Positions 34,765 to 45,300 of a stretch of 64,000 nt of DNA are shown here, piece by piece. The notes beneath the pieces were generated by a model. That model had not been told where the DNA came from and did not search any database. It saw only the letters and a list, made by a program, of their open reading frames with translations. Position 1 is the first letter of the stretch. Each line of letters begins with the position of its first letter. The stretch covers positions 16,114,571-16,178,570 of the forward strand of contig NC_087075.1 of assembly GCF_026151205.1 (NCBI RefSeq), written 5' to 3'. The position numbers and the translations under genes were made by a program. Source of the stretch: Bolinopsis microptera. Taxonomy: Eukaryota > Ctenophora > Tentaculata > Lobata > Bolinopsidae.

Positions 34765-35206
34765 CTGAAACTGAAAGGCCCTAAGAGTCCAAATAACATT
34801 AACTGGTACAGTAACAAAGTAACTGATGACGGTGACGAACTTTTTGATGATAGTGATACTATCAGTATCAAACGAGGAAAAGGTTATTTTTTTGGATGCT
34901 TTATCCTGTAATCATATTATCTTGAATAATTATATTTTGTAAAATATTGTAATGTTAGTCTAAAAATCGATTGCCATAAGTTAATTTTTTATATAATATA
35001 CTGTTTTTAATCTGGGTTTATTCTGACATACCACTCATAATTCAATGCAATAAGTAACATGAATATCAATCTTTACCTTTGTTAATTGAGCTTGTAATTA
35101 AATAATTAGTACAATTAATGTAATTATTAGTGTACAAATATTAACCTGTGTTTATTTCAGGAACCTACCAAATGATCCTCAAGAACCCGAACCCCGAAGA
35201 CAGCGG

Positions 35207-35371
35207 TGTTAACTTTAAGTGGATCACTATGCAATGAAACACACCAGTTGTTACAAGTAATTATCAAACCCCACAGACAACATGTTTGTGGTACATTCTG
35301 AAATAGAACACAATTAGTATATATTATATCGACTATCATAAATATATAAACCAAATATATAGCAATTCACA
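35207..35371 (-). repeat. Copia 3' LTR
   Basis: 165 bp, TGTTAACTTT...CAATTCACA on the plus strand. Preceded by target-site copy AGCGG (35202-35206). Confidence 0.95.
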
Positions 35372-35511
35372 ATCTCCCGTTCTTTCTTAAAAAGGCTTTG
35401 AAAGATTTAAAATATTAAATATAAAATAAAGGTGTCACAAGAAAGACTATAATCTTTCTAAATATAACTTCCCTCTTTGTGGATACATGCACAACATGTA
35501 ATAGAAAATCG

Positions 35512-35608
35512 TTTTAAACGAGCACATTATATAAATCACAAATACCAATATATTCACTCTTTTAAACGAGCACATTATATAAATCACAAATACCAATATA
35601 TTCACTCT
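35512..35608. repeat. 48-bp direct duplication in Copia 3' leader
   Basis: TTTTAAACGAGCACATTATA and the following 28 bases occur twice in tandem between the pol stop and the 3' LTR, identical by eye. Confidence 0.85.
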
Positions 35609-35692
35609 TTTAACTTCTTTTATAAGTTTCAAATTATTAAGATTATTAAAATCCTTCACACACAATATTAAAAACTTTGAATACAATGTTTA

Positions 35693-38600
35693 TTATTGGA
35701 ATACAATTCTAAACAGTTCATTGTCAAATTCTCCTGACGACAATACCTCCCGTAGCAGTGAAGTTGGAGCTCCAGCTTTAGTCAAACAATCTGCAAGCTG
35801 TTTCTTTGTTGAAATCCAACGAACTGTCATTTCACTATTGTTCACTCGCTGTCTCAGGCAAGCTATTGGTATCCTCAATCCCTTGTCATCAACAGTTTTC
35901 GAGGTTTGGATAGCATCATGTAGAGACTTGCAATCAGTCATTACAATGACATCAAGTTTTCCAGATAACATGATCTCACTCAGCTGAGCTTGGATCAACT
36001 CACATGTTTCCACTGCTTCGATCATTGCCCAACTCTCCGCTGCTAAAGTACTTTTACATACTCTCCGGATTTTTCTACTCTGCCATGTAATGGGGCAAGA
36101 TTTTCCTGTAAGCGAAACAAGGAAAATTATGAAGCCTCCCTGAGAGCTACCATCCTTCAAGTTTCCATACGATGCATCACAGAAAACCACTAAGACTGAC
36201 TCAGGCAACAGTAGTTTCTTAAACCTGAGTGTTAGAGGATTCTTTTCTAAGAACTTTACTGTTTTGTTTACCATTTTCAAATCTGCGATGGTCCCTTCAG
36301 TCACAGAATTACTAGCAAAACATGTAGCATAAGCTACATCTGGCCGTGTCTGTGTTGATACCCACAACAACTGTCCGCACACAGTTCTCAGTTGTTGCTT
36401 TTCTTTCTCGTTGATTGGGAGCGTATTTCGATTCACTCGGGTGGGGTCGATCTCTATTCTTGAAATCTGGTCTGCATACCCCAGTTGTGATACCAGAATT
36501 CCAGATTGTGTTTGCTTTACATCAAGACCAGTATAAGCAAATTCAACTTCGACCTCCGTACTTAGACGAAACTTCTTCTTCAGTTCCCCAATAACTTCCC
36601 TTTCAAACTTCTTGCTTCCACTGAACATCAGATCGTCAACATGCACAGCAATGATACCCTCGAGTTTTCCTTCATCATACCAGAACATGAATGACTCATC
36701 ATATGACGATACCACAACATTTAACTTCACTAGAGTATCACGAAGCTCAACATACCACATTCTAGGTCCGTCTACTAACCCGTAAATACATTTGTTCAGT
36801 TTCCAGATTTTCCTCGTTTCAGCTTCCTTCGGAGGAATAATGAAGACATCTCTTGAAATCTTCTTGCCTTGCAAGAAGGCAGCCTGAACATCGATGTGTT
36901 GTAACTTCCAACTTTCTGTTGCAACTATTGTAAGGAGCAGTCTTATAGAGTCCCTGTTACATGTTGGGGAGTCCTTTCGTATGTTGCTACTATTTTCTTG
37001 ATAACCAAGTGCCACTAAGCGAGCTTTAACAGAACCTTCTGCTTTCTTTGTAATTACCCAACGAACACCAACATTGGACTGTTCGTTTGCATCAACTTCC
37101 ATGTAAACCTTGTTTACTTTGAACTTCTCAAGCTCTGCTAGCTTGGCATCTACAACTGCTTGGTCATACATACTCACACTGGACAGCAACACCTCTTCTT
37201 CTGTTTCTGGTGACAGGTCATCTCTCCAATTCACAGCAAGCTCATACCAATCCACACATTGGATGCTCTCCTCACCATCAAGTTGAATATTTACACAGTT
37301 TTTGTAACTGCCAGTTGATTTTCCCGCACGGCTATGGATATAAGCTTTATGCCAGATCTCACCATCCTCCTCTGGATACTTTGGAAGAAACTCCACGTGA
37401 CTTCTTGCTTTAGGAAGTCCTGATTTGTGCTGAGGTCTGATTGTTGCTGTTGTCTCACTTTGAGGCAGTGTTTCTGTTTCCGGTACAGAAACTGCTGTTT
37501 CCATAGAGCAAGATGGTTGATCCTCTAGGAAATTTCTCTGCGTCTCTAATGGGGATTTTGGTGAACTTGATACAATACTCGGGTTAGGTTGCCCAACAAC
37601 TGACTCTGAGGTAATGGGATATCCTGTTGTTGTATCCCTGGTTAGATGACATGCACTGCACTTATAATACTGATTTCCATGCTTTAAAATATATAAATGA
37701 GTAATGTCTCTCCCCAGTATAACACCTGGCCCACTCCATTTTGAAGATCCTTTTCTCTTGTACATCACCTTTTCACCGTTGCTATAATACTCATCATTGC
37801 TTGTCCGAACTTGGCTTTGCAGAGCTCTACGTATCTTGTTGCTACTTTCACACTTTGCAAATGCTTGCCTTGCACTGTGCATTGCATTAACATTATCAGC
37901 CACGGTTTTACTCACCGTTGTTTCTTCTAAAGCTGGCAGTCTATCATCGATGACATTCGGAAGTGAAGGGTTACGGCCCATTGTCAACTGATTTGCAGAA
38001 AACCCACCAAACATCTGCATGGAGTTTTTCGCACTTAGTGCCCAACACAATGCAACTTCCCAGTTGCATTTTGAATCTTCCTTCGTTTTTACCATCATCT
38101 CTGTCAGCATCTTATGATGACGTTCTACAATCCCATTGCTCCAAGGGCTCTCGGCAGCTGAATTTTGCACATCCACATTGAATCTTTGACACATCTCAGT
38201 AAACTCCTCATTGGCGAACTCTCCACCATTATCAGCCATAAATTTCTTTGGATTTCCAAAGATGGATATCCATCCAGAGCAAATTCCTTGAATGATTGTC
38301 TCTTTCTTCTTATTGTAGATTATTCTAGCTGCTGAATATCTTGTCACCGAATCAATCATATGCAAGATATACACATTAGGAGTGCCAGGAACATTCTTAA
38401 GGTCCATTGCAACACATTCGTTGAACACCTTTCCTCTTGGGAGACCCACCACTGGTCTTGACTTGGGTTTCTTGTACATCAGACATATTTTACAACTGCT
38501 GGATACCTCATCAATTGCTTTCATGTATTCTGGTCTCTTAAATCCTGCAGTTTTCAGCAATGTTTTCAGTTTATCACTAGGAGGGTGTGAGAATTGTTTG

Positions 38601-40057
38601 TGGATTTTTTCCACTTTCCTCCTAATCTCCTTTTCGTCAGTACCAAACAAACCTTCTTCGCTGATTGTCATCACCAGATGTGGGGTCTTTGGATCTGGCG
38701 GCCCAATGGTCATGCGTCTTTTATTACAAAGAGGAACGCAATAGTGCTTTGATTTAGTTTCAAACAAATCAACACAATCTCCACTGAATCTCATTGTATC
38801 ATTTGTGAAATCCAACACAGCACCAGCTCTCTTTAACGATGCTTTACTGAGAAGCAACGGCAGTTCTTTCTCAACAATGTTTGCTTCTATCCGAACATCT
38901 GTCTTTCCTATTCGCCCAGGGATGATAGTCTTTTCTGTGGAAATGACTTCGAGTCCATCCCCAAATCTAAAAGGCGTCGAGCAAGGTTCACTAACCATCA
39001 TTTTCAGTTGTTTTTCTTCCAGAGTTTCTCTGTAGTGATTCACCCAGTTCCTACCAACAACTGTCTTTGTACATCCGGAATCAATAACTGCACATGCTAA
39101 TGACTCATATACAAGAGAACCAAGGTTCGTATCACTCATCAGGCACTCTTCAGGAATCTCAACAACATCTTCAGATTCAGACACCACCATGAATGTTAAG
39201 AATGCACCCTCTGCTTCCATGGCCGTAACATTCTCAGCACCATCTTGTGCGAAATACTGTGCATTATCTGTTGAACTTGAAGAAGCTCTGTTCTTGCTTG
39301 TGCACCATCTCGCAATATGGTTTTTATCGCCACAAGCATAGCATCCAGTATACGCACTCTTTTGTCGATTATACGGATGATGATGATTCCCACGTCCTCT
39401 TGACATCCTTCTGTAGTTTCCTCGTCCACCTCTTGGGGTTGAGTTGTATGTATAGTTACATTCCTCATGTTCCACCTTCACTGATATTGACGCAGGCGGT
39501 GTGGAAAGGTTCGATTGGACGGAGAAGATTTTCCCGATCGTTTCACACATATCTTTATAAGTAAGATCCTTTACAGTTGCCAAAGCGAGATCGTATTTTT
39601 CTGACGGAAGGTTAGCGCTGTTAAGGAATCTGTAGGCCAGAACTGCTTCAGGAAGAGTGATTTTGTGTCTCCTGAGATCCGCTAGCAACTTCTCAAACTC
39701 AGATATGTAACTCTGTAGAGACAACCCTTCTGGTCTCACATATTTTTCAAACTTACCGTAAACTCAGTAACAGGTTTGAGCTGAGTCCTCTAAATAGATT
39801 TTGTCAAGATGACTTAAAATCTTCGCTATTGCATCCTCTGCAATTAGGACATCTTTCCCCAATGATCGTACTGTATCCTTTATCTTCCCTTGTTTCAATT
39901 CTAAGAGCAACGCAGTTCCTTGTCTCTTTTTCTCTAAACCCGTGAACTCTTGCCACAGCTGCAGGTCTAACTTCCAATTGCAGTAGTCCTGATCCTCACT
40001 GTATGCCGGTGGGGCTTTGTAATTACTAGTTACTCTAACTGTCTCTGGGGGTGCCAT
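35693..40057 (-). CDS. Copia gag-pol polyprotein with one in-frame stop
   Basis: The first ATG is at 40057. The frame runs through TGA at 39766-39764 and continues in the same frame to 35693, about 1,450 codons. After the stop: gag remainder; zinc knuckle CYACGDKNHIARWC (about residues 133-146 of the downstream 1,348-residue part); aspartic protease DSGCTKTVVG (about 220); pre-integrase and DDE integrase (FMADNGGEF, SPWSNGIVERHH); reverse transcriptase (WKLQHIDVQAAFLQG, VHVDDLMFSG); RNase H (VFCDASYG, STLAAESWA). The order protease-integrase-RT-RNase H is diagnostic of Copia. The TGA in gag makes this copy probably non-autonomous unless read through. Confidence 0.93.
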
Positions 40058-40079
40058 TGCGTCCTTCTCTGCTACCACT

Positions 40080-40244
40080 TGTTAACTTTAAATGGATCAC
40101 TATGCAATGAAACACACCAGTTGTTACAAGTAATTATCAAACCCCACAGACAACATGTTTGTGGTACATTCTGAAATAGAACACAATTAGTATATATTAT
40201 ATCGACTATCATAAATATATAAACCAAATATATAGCAATTCACA
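40080..40244 (-). repeat. Copia 5' LTR
   Basis: 165 bp, one difference from the other LTR. Followed by target-site copy AGCGG (40245-40249). Confidence 0.95.
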
Positions 40245-40313
40245 AGCGGCACCTACAGATGTGAGTTTGATCAACAAGGAGTTGACACATCTATCTACAG
40301 ACGTCACTATTGA

Positions 40314-40808
40314 GTTCAAGTAGATTACTCGCAAGATTGCAGGGCACATGTATAAGGACCAGGTTTTTATTATGGAAATAGATTTTTATGGAAATGGACT
40401 GAACTGATTTTTAAATTTTTAGTAAGTTGATATTTGATTTGCGACTTGATTACGATCTGAAGTGATATTTTTGTTGTACAATTTTTATCACACATGCATT
40501 CCAAACATCATGTTTTATTTTTTGTTATGTATAAAAAATAAAAACAAGGAATAACTTAAATTAGAGATTCATCCAATTCATCTGGAAAGCACAAATATTT
40601 GTGCGCCCCAAGAAGAGGGACACTGTTTATACTTCAAAGTGTAAGCTCTAGTAGGAACACTACCAGAAAAGCAGGAAGGAGCACTACCTACTATAATAAT
40701 AGTATATTATCGAGATGTTGTATGTTGTATTTGTCCACAAAAATACCATTACTACTACCAATCAAATGATGGAATAGTTCGCTGTTTATTAGTCTCATGA
40801 TTGGAATA
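40314..40808. other. 3' flank of the Ig gene
   Basis: Contains AATAAA near 40537, which could serve the interrupted Ig gene. Otherwise AT-rich with nothing recognised. Confidence 0.4.
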
Positions 40809-40925
40809 CTGATAGTTGGATAATATCCGGTTGGAAGAGACAAGGACAAATGAAGCAGCCTACATTCCTAACTTCCTGTTTCATTTGTCCTTGTCTCTTC
40901 CAACCGGATATTATCCAACTATCAG
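40809..40925. repeat. Perfect hairpin: 46-bp arms, 25-nt loop
   Basis: CTGATAGTTGGATAATATCC and the next 26 bases (40809-40854) are exactly complementary to 40880-40925. The loop is 40855-40879. It has no mismatches, which is longer and more perfect than a typical animal miRNA precursor. It could be a tiny foldback element or an endo-siRNA hairpin. No neighbouring TSD recognised. Confidence 0.8.
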
Positions 40926-42339
40926 AACTACCAAATCGTTAAGACTCCGAGCTAGATTTACCTCTCCAGTCGCCGTGTTACCAGGGGACCCCAGGCTAAT
41001 AGCGTTATTATACCTGTACATGGTTGTAGAATCTTTTTCTTGACAGGATCCTATTGAAAATGTTTAATTTGACCCTAAAATGGCTATTCCTGATCCAGTC
41101 TAAAACATAAAATAAGCACAACTTACTAATACTAGCTTTTGAAACTGTTAATAAATTTGTATGGTTGACCTCCAGATAACCATTTTTGAAATTACAAATG
41201 ATTGAGGATCTCCAGGGGCTGTAGGATCTTCTGCTTGACAGAATCCCGTTGAAAATATTTGAATTCATTTTAAAATGGCTCTTCCTGATCCAGTTTCAGC
41301 CATAAATTAGACATAACTCACTTGCTGAAATTAAGTTTTATACGAAGGCTTGACAAAGCATCACAAAGTGTGGGGTAAGCTGCACTTATCCATGCTAATA
41401 TTGTAGCCCGATTACTCAATGATAATCTGAACTGTTCTCACCAGTCACCACTGCACAATTTTAATTTTAATTTTTTAACCAATCTGACGCGTTTGTCAAT
41501 ACGTCACACAATTATTTTAAACAACAGTTAAAATTCGTGTTTTTATTAACGTTCTAGATAATAAAATATCAGCATAATTCAATAATTCAATAAATTTTCC
41601 AATTAATTTAAAATAACCTGGTATTATAATCAATATTTTGATTCAGATGCATAAATTGTCCGTTATGTAGACGATATGTTTTTATTGTCTTCTTTTTTTT
41701 CTTTTTTTTTTATAAATACATAATATTTTTATTCTTTTTTTGGATTTATTAAATAATAACGATACTAGTGTCTAGTAATATCTTATTCAAAATCAACCTT
41801 GCGATCTATGATTTTCAAATTTGTTATAAAACAAATTTTGTGGAATTTGTATGATAGTATGGATAAGTTATTACCTAAACCACTCATAATTTAATATTGT
41901 TATCATCATTTTACTTATTATAAATCAGCGTATAATGTACTTAAATATACTTAATATTCTTAATGTACATGATGTACTTAATATACTTATGTACTTAATG
42001 TACTTAGTATACTTAATGTACTTAAATATACTTAAATGTCGAAAAGGAATTCGATTCCTTGAACCTATTGTCAGTATAAGTGTATAATGATTTGATATAA
42101 CAATCCACACTTCCATCCAAATTGATAAATGCTAATTTTCACGTTGACAAAGTAGTCCTGTTAAATTGACTCCCCTTAATAATTGTATCCCATGTTTTAT
42201 TTGCCTCTTCTGTCATCGCTCATCTGCTTTTGCTGCATATTATTTAAATCGATCATTTCTGGCGTTATCATCTAACTTGATCGTTTTTAGTCTGCTTTGT
42301 CTCTCAAAATGCCGTCATAAGCTCCCTTGTTTGTCTCAG
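40926..42339. repeat. Intergenic with a dispersed repeat and AT-rich microsatellite
   Basis: 41028-41110 and 41220-41330 are two copies of one sequence (CTTGACAGGATCCTATTGAA / CTTGACAGAATCCCGTTGAA ... ATGGCTCTTCCTGATCCAGT). Further copies lie at 57355-57425 and 58150-58250. 41930-42035 is a degenerate ATGTACTTAATATACTTA tract. No gene seen here. Confidence 0.6.
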
Positions 42340-45300
42340 CTAATCATTTCTTTGTTTGTCTCGTACTTCAGTCATCTCTGCTGTGCCTGGAAGTTCTCCG
42401 TCTTGTACTGCCACACAATCCATCTCAATGGTCTCAACTGGTGATGATCGTTGTAATCTTAGCCTTAATTCTCGGTAAATTCTTGAACCAGTGATTAGGG
42501 TTCCGAGTCTTTGGATAGGTAAGCTTATAAGGTTTGTTACAGTGTCATCATAGATTAGTGGGTTTATGACGGAGTTGATCGGTAAAACAATCATGGAAAA
42601 CAGGCCATACCAGGGTGTTGCATCTAGAACCTCAAGGGAATGTAGAACACATATCACTATGAAGGGTACCCAGCAAAGGAAATCTGTAGTGATAATGATG
42701 GCGATTCTTAAGTTCATTTTCCTATTGCGTTGTGAAATCTGTTTGTTCCCTCCTGACTGTGTCAAACTTTTAGAAGATTTGCGAGATATGATGCCAATGA
42801 TCAAGTATGAGGCTGTAATGAAAAAGAAGCACACAAAGTTCAGGGCAAGAATTGCCCATACCAAGTGCTTCTGTGGATCATTTTCTTTGACAAAATATTT
42901 GAAGAGGCAAACACCATCGTTTCCATAGAAATCTACCTTTTGGATGTTTTTCGTGTAGTCTTCATAACCATTATCGTGAGAATACATCTCGGACATCATT
43001 TTGTTGATCATACGCCAGCTTAGTGTTGTTTCCTTCATTCTACCAAAGTATCCTTGAAAGACGGCAAATAGTGTCTGCTTGTTCATTGTTCCAATAAATA
43101 CCTTTATCTCTTCTGCATACTTCACTCCATTGACAAAGAAATCCTCGAATTTGGAAATAATTGGGATTACAGCAATGACAATGGACGCCACCGTCATCAT
43201 TAAAACACCTCCTGCAACTTGGAGTGATTTTACCAATGTAACTTCTCCCGGAATTCTCATGGAGTTGTGTATTCCGTAAATTCGGGTGAGGCTCAATGCA
43301 CACATAGCAAAAAGCGAGACTTGAGATCCTATGGTGCTAAGAACTCCAATAGTTGAACATTGGATGCTGGTAATCCATCCGATCTGTTCGGTACAATATA
43401 CTTCCTTGAAGATTACACCATCATAAATTGATATGACCAATAAGTAGATACCAACTAAAAGGTCTCCAAAAGATATCATCATGATGAGGGACTTATTAAA
43501 CAGAGCTACGGTAGTTCTACAGTTCTTAAAGGTTCCAGTATTTTTGGACAGGATGATAAAATTTGCCAGGACGGCTAGAAATCCTATAATCCATGATGAA
43601 CATTTGAGAGCATTCCCTTCTAGAATTTTTCTAGAACACTGATTATTGCATTCGTCTGTTAAATCCAGGCAGTCAAATGATCCGTCACATTTCTTTGTCA
43701 GCGGTATGTAGCTACCGTTACATTTGAAATTATTTGTGCAGCTGTCCTCATCCGAACCATCCCCGCAATCATCGATGAGATTGCATACTTGCGAGTAATC
43801 AATGCAAGTGATATTATTGTCACAGACGAAATATCTATTCGTATAAATATTTCCATATGATTTTGTGACAAATGTTAGGAATTTGTTATTGGCTATCGTC
43901 CCTATTCGTTTATGATGTTGTCCTGGACACGCCTCATATCTAGGAATATTTCTCAGTGGACAGGAAGAGTTGACACACTTTTCTGCACAACTAGTGTACA
44001 AATATTGTTCTCCAAACATGTGGTCACAATTTTGAGTAACATTTGGCATTATAACCGTTGTATTGGTTCCTCCGTAAACGTTTTCATTCGAAAATATAAA
44101 CGTGCTAATCGTGAAGCAATGATTTTTGAAGTTTTGAGTGTTTTTTATCCCCTTTATGCAGTATGATAAATGCTTTATCAGGCTTTTGTCAGTTGTTAAA
44201 ACAGTTGTGGACAGTTTCGGTTGTTTGCGGGACTCAGAGCAGATCTTATTTTCATTTCCACATGTTTCAACTCCATCACATAGTTTACTGAATTCCACAT
44301 ATCCAGGATCACCCCATGGACAAAGGTACACATTTTCACACGACGTATCTTTGCTGATAACATATCTTAATGATTTGGTGCTCCCACAAGTAGGCCAACT
44401 GTCATCTTCGTCGATTTCACTCAAACAGTCCTTAAACCCATCTCTTAACCAAGCTAGAGGTATTGGGAGTTCCCTTTTCTGGCCGCCACGTCTTTCACAC
44501 TTTACCAGTGTCATGGTGATACAGATACGATCAGTTTCATCACTTTTATCATTGCAGTCTGGTTGACCATCACACATTAAGTGCCTGTGGACAATACACT
44601 GACTAGAGATTTGTATGCACTGGTTCTCAAAATTATCGTCACATATTGCCTTTTTACCAAAGCAGATCATATATTTTGATACAGAGGACAAGTATCCGTT
44701 AACAAGACATCTTACCCCTACTCTGGCGGGATCTGAACAGTTTGTTTGATCTGAAGCATAATCACTGCAGTACATGCTCGTGTGATAGTTTATTACTGAA
44801 CATCTTATAAAGTTGTGTACTGGTACTGTAAGTTTAGTATGGTAATGTTCACAAGTGTACTGTGTTTCATTAGTAACGGTACAGTTAGCTTCGTCCTCTC
44901 CGTTAACACAGTCCTTTTTTCCATCACATATAATAGAGTGTTAATTGCGTGATGGCATGTAGTTTATTATTCCTGCCATAAACGGAATGTCACAATACAT
45001 ACCGTAACTGTATCCGTTACAGGTAGCCTCGTCCTCACATTGGCCCTTATCACAAACATCATTACAGATTAGATTGAACGCTATCTTTTCCCCACTCGGC
45101 ATAGTTATCAGTTCGCCGCATCCCTCCTCATCTAATTTTGTATTAGCACAGTCATGTTTTCCATTACAAATGTCATAACTTAATTCTAATGTAAATGAGT
45201 TCACGATGTCCCACGATGTTTTACAGAGAAATCCTCCACAAAGGAGGTTGCCGTTTGTTACGTCAATATTATTTACAGTGACACTGGCATGACCACAAGC

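Larger units (their letters stand above)
35207..40244 (-). mobile_element. Copia (Ty1/copia) LTR retrotransposon, nearly intact
   Basis: LTRs of 165 bp at 35207-35371 and 40080-40244 differ at one visible position (TTTAAGTGG / TTTAAATGG) and have TG...CA ends. The target duplication is AGCGG on both sides. Sense is minus: 5' LTR on the right, then primer site TGGTAGCAGAG (40077-40067), matching the 3' end of initiator tRNA-Met. Gag-pol follows, then a purine-rich tract beside the 3' LTR at 35372-35390. The single LTR difference implies a very recent insertion. Confidence 0.96.
34765..40313 (+). pseudogene. Ig-domain gene, last exon split by Copia insertion
   Basis: Exon 34765-34882 (starts LKLKGPKSPNNINWYSNK, donor G|GTTATT, phase 1) joins exon 35161 onward (GTYQMILKNPNPEDSG). 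The exon is cut at 35206 by the LTR element and resumes after the duplicated AGCGG at 40250 with the GTYRCEF-type Ig F-strand motif. EDSG followed by TYRC is the hallmark end of an Ig domain, so the insertion destroyed a real Ig exon. After the insertion the frame stops at TGA (40311-40313); a shifted frame runs slightly further. AATAAA near 40537 could be the old polyadenylation signal. Upstream exons were not found. This allele is probably null unless the element is spliced out. Confidence 0.78.

Noticed and set aside
42566-44566. Several plus-strand frames of 60-142 codons opposite the receptor
   Set aside because: Antisense shadows of the LDLa-GPCR exon with no independent domain.
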